Shown here: piece by piece, positions 62,244 through 64,000 of the stretch
Layout: every line of letters begins with the position of its first letter
How positions within the stretch are numbered: the stretch's first letter is position 1
Notes under the pieces: model-generated
The model's input: only the letters and a program-made list of their open reading frames with translations
What the model was told of the DNA's origin: nothing
Databases searched by the model: none
Translations under genes and position numbers: made by a program
Source of the DNA: BS150m-G50 sp964501185 [NCBI: uncultured Bacteroidia bacterium]
GTDB taxonomy: Bacteria > CAIWAD01 > BS150m-G50
NCBI GenBank assembly: GCA_964501185.1
Contig: CAZCRT010000014.1
Coordinates: 7,834 to 71,833 of the forward strand
Length of the DNA: 64,000 nt
Reading direction: 5' to 3'

Positions 62244-64000
62244 CTAAGCGCCCCACCACCAGGAAACTTTCAGAGCGAAAACATTATCGGTCTTTGCTGT
62301 CAGCATTCTTTGCCAATCCCTTTGCCAGGCAAATTCTCCGGGATTTTCCAGATCTTCTCCGTTACGGGTCCAGACCAGGTAAAAAGTCGAGCCGGGACGA
62401 AATTCCCACCGCAACACCATGTTTGCCAGAAATGCTTTGTAGTTAAAATCGGGATTCTCTACCCAGCGAGCATCTGTGTCATCTCCACCGGTCGGATCAA
62501 GCAGGTACCAGTCACCATCCGGTACAATGGTGGCTTCACCCTCACCATAAACCAGGAAATCACCGGTCCCGGGCCTGCTGTATTCCCGAAAGCTGTTGTA
62601 ACTGCCTACCGCCTGAAAGGGTTGCACAAAAGCCTGCAGGGAAAGACGCGGGGTCAACGACCAGTCACACCTTATCTCAGCCGCGATTACTTTCTGATCC
62701 AGATGAGCCAGCAGCGAGCGGGTTCCGTACATGGCAGAGGCGGCGTCATCCTCCCAGCTGTCCACAAACTGGGTTCCATTGAGTTCACGACTGAAGGAAG
62801 GAGCTACTTCCAGCGTAAAGCTGGATCCAAGTTTGAGCGCAGCTTCGGTGCGACAGGAAAAAGAACCACCCCAATCTGCACTCCGGGACCACTCGAGCGA
62901 CAATTCACCGCTCAATCGCTTCTGCTGGTCACTCTCCAGATTAATGTTGTATAGTAGAAACACTGGATCGCGAACCAGCGGCCCGCCGCGCAACAGGGAT
63001 GGATTGAGGGCTTCATACCCCAGAGCGATAAATCCCTCCGTTTGCCAGAAGTTGTTAAACAATGCATACCAGAATATGCTGTTCATCGAGCCGGTCAGCG
63101 TACCATTGAAATTGTGATTACTCACCCAGGAACCATTAAGCATTGCGAAACGGAAAAGTTGACCCGGTTCAATCCAGCGCCACCCCATCGTCAGATGCTT
63201 GTTGATCACATCACTCCGAAAAGTCAGACCGAGATCGTTCGGTTCGAAACCGGGTGAAACAAATGCCAGCGCACCGTTGAAAAACAGGCGACCCCGTTCC
63301 TTGTTGACAACAAAACGGGTTGCCCAGCCCTGCATACTGGTAGCAGTGCTATCGAATTCCAGATGAGTAGCGTCAGGACGGCTGAAATTATGTGTTGAAT
63401 TCTCCTGCAGCTCGCTGATTCTGGTCGTCGTTCCTCTGACATTGGTGAATCCGGTCCAGCTGCTTACAGCCCAGCTGCGTTGCTCACCCAGAAAGCTCCA
63501 GCCATCCACCCCGAAACTGGAGGCGCTCTCGTTTAACTGTTCCTGCAGGCCTGGATCGCCCAGATCACGACGTACGTCGGTAACCAGGAACCCGATTCCC
63601 CGCCTGCCATGAGCCAGCTCACGCTCTGCACGCAGCAGTCCGTACCAGGTCAACGGTTCCACCTCCTGCTGCCAGCGTTGTCCATCATCATCCTCGATCC
63701 TGGCTTCTTCACTGGCTGTCACAGCGTTCAGACACCCTACCGACCACTCACCCAGACGTCCACTCAGCTTTCCTGCTCCCAGAATTGTGGTCGCAGTGGG
63801 TACATCCACCCATCCCTCACTATCGATATCACCCTGTGGTGCACGGCCGATACGGCGACTGTAGAAGAATACCGGTTCCATGAAGTTGAGGCTCATCCGG
63901 TTGCCCGGTCCACCACGACCGAACCGGAAGATACCGGCACCCTCAATAAAAAAGGGGCGCTTTTCCATGTAGAAGGTTTCGAAAGCGGAGAGATTTATCT
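62244..64000 (-). CDS. DUF5916 outer-membrane barrel protein, 5' end cut by window edge
   Basis: The minus-strand frame is open from 64000 down to the stop at 62244, so about 585 C-terminal residues are visible. Just inside the edge it reads SAFETFYMEKRPFFIEGAGI, the typical RPFF(L/I)EG motif of DUF5916. The rest is strand-rich sequence ending VFALKVSWWWGA, a barrel-like terminal strand. Family members usually have an N-terminal carbohydrate-binding-like domain and a signal peptide, which lie beyond the window. The function is unknown; a surface substrate-binding or uptake role is commonly proposed. The ATG at 63968 is internal, not the start. Confidence 0.88.
   Translation of the reverse strand, partial: INLSAFETFYMEKRPFFIEGAGIFRFGRGGPGNRMSLNFMEPVFFYSRRIGRAPQGDIDSEGWVDVPTATTILGAGKLSGRLGEWSVGCLNAVTASEEARIEDDDGQRWQQEVEPLTWYGLLRAERELAHGRRGIGFLVTDVRRDLGDPGLQEQLNESASSFGVDGWSFLGEQRSWAVSSWTGFTNVRGTTTRISELQENSTHNFSRPDATHLEFDSTATSMQGWATRFVVNKERGRLFFNGALAFVSPGFEPNDLGLTFRSDVINKHLTMGWRWIEPGQLFRFAMLNGSWVSNHNFNGTLTGSMNSIFWYALFNNFWQTEGFIALGYEALNPSLLRGGPLVRDPVFLLYNINLESDQQKRLSGELSLEWSRSADWGGSFSCRTEAALKLGSSFTLEVAPSFSRELNGTQFVDSWEDDAASAMYGTRSLLAHLDQKVIAAEIRCDWSLTPRLSLQAFVQPFQAVGSYNSFREYSRPGTGDFLVYGEGEATIVPDGDWYLLDPTGGDDTDARWVENPDFNYKAFLANMVLRWEFRPGSTFYLVWTRNGEDLENPGEFAWQRDWQRMLTAKTDNVFALKVSWWWGA

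Noticed and set aside
62190-62954. 254-codon plus-strand frame over the DUF5916 end
   Set aside because: Overlaps a real barrel gene on the other strand and lacks a ribosome site.

Overview
The window looks like a chromosomal segment of an uncultured member of the FCB (Fibrobacterota-Chlorobiota-Bacteroidota) assemblage. The evidence is a SprA-type outer-membrane translocon protein, two secreted proteases that end in the YPNPFN-type C-terminal sorting domain of type IX secretion (T9SS), a DUF5916 barrel protein and a DUF5683 protein. I cannot name the phylum from sequence alone. Metabolism appears anaerobic: a 2-oxoacid:ferredoxin oxidoreductase, NuoEFG-like flavin/iron-sulfur subunits without complex I membrane arms, an ADP-forming acyl-CoA synthetase, and lysine breakdown through saccharopine. 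Together with four peptidases this suggests a proteolytic, amino-acid-fermenting bacterium (inference).

Layout. 1-864 is yicC, cut at its last few codons by the window edge. 1079-8264 (minus) is a nine-gene operon: a MinD/ParA-type ATPase, KorD, KorA, KorB, KorC, NuoE, NuoF, a NuoG/HoxU-like protein and a polyferredoxin. A 42-bp gene junction inside it is triplicated. 8624-16925 (minus) holds prmA, sprA and rnz. 17151-20842 (plus) holds an outer-membrane protein, an odd tRNA-Val and a ClC channel. 20876-24977 has the acyl-CoA synthetase divergent from a PduS-like/PduT-like pair. 24978-25436 is repeat-rich intergenic DNA, followed by hflKC (minus). 27735-36899 (plus) is a HAD phosphatase followed by M16 and M1-type peptidases, a TPR protein and an S8 protease. 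36979-50874 (minus) holds a metal-type lipoprotein with a PepSY-TM partner, leuS, tRNA-Pro, a transglutaminase lipoprotein, an MrfA-MrfB fusion, a membrane protein, purF, an SNF transporter, a DUF5683 protein and ridA. 51018-54689 (minus) is a C25 gingipain-like protease. 55193-58071 (plus) is a run of seven mostly tiny unrecognised genes behind a textbook sigma-54 promoter. 58135-64000 (minus) holds a beta-propeller lipoprotein, the two saccharopine-pathway enzymes and a DUF5916 barrel protein cut by the window edge.

The most unusual points are: the sigma-54-driven small-gene cluster; the isolated PduS/PduT pair without any other microcompartment gene; the 2-oxoacid oxidoreductase operon continuing into a NAD-reducing module; and two short words far above chance, the palindrome ACTTCCGGAAGT (six perfect copies, all between 8 and 31 kb) and TGTGATACA (at least 17 copies, clustered in gaps at 58-62 kb). 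A 61-bp dispersed repeat supplies the start codon of one gene and the stop codon of another. Word counts were made by eye and should be recomputed.
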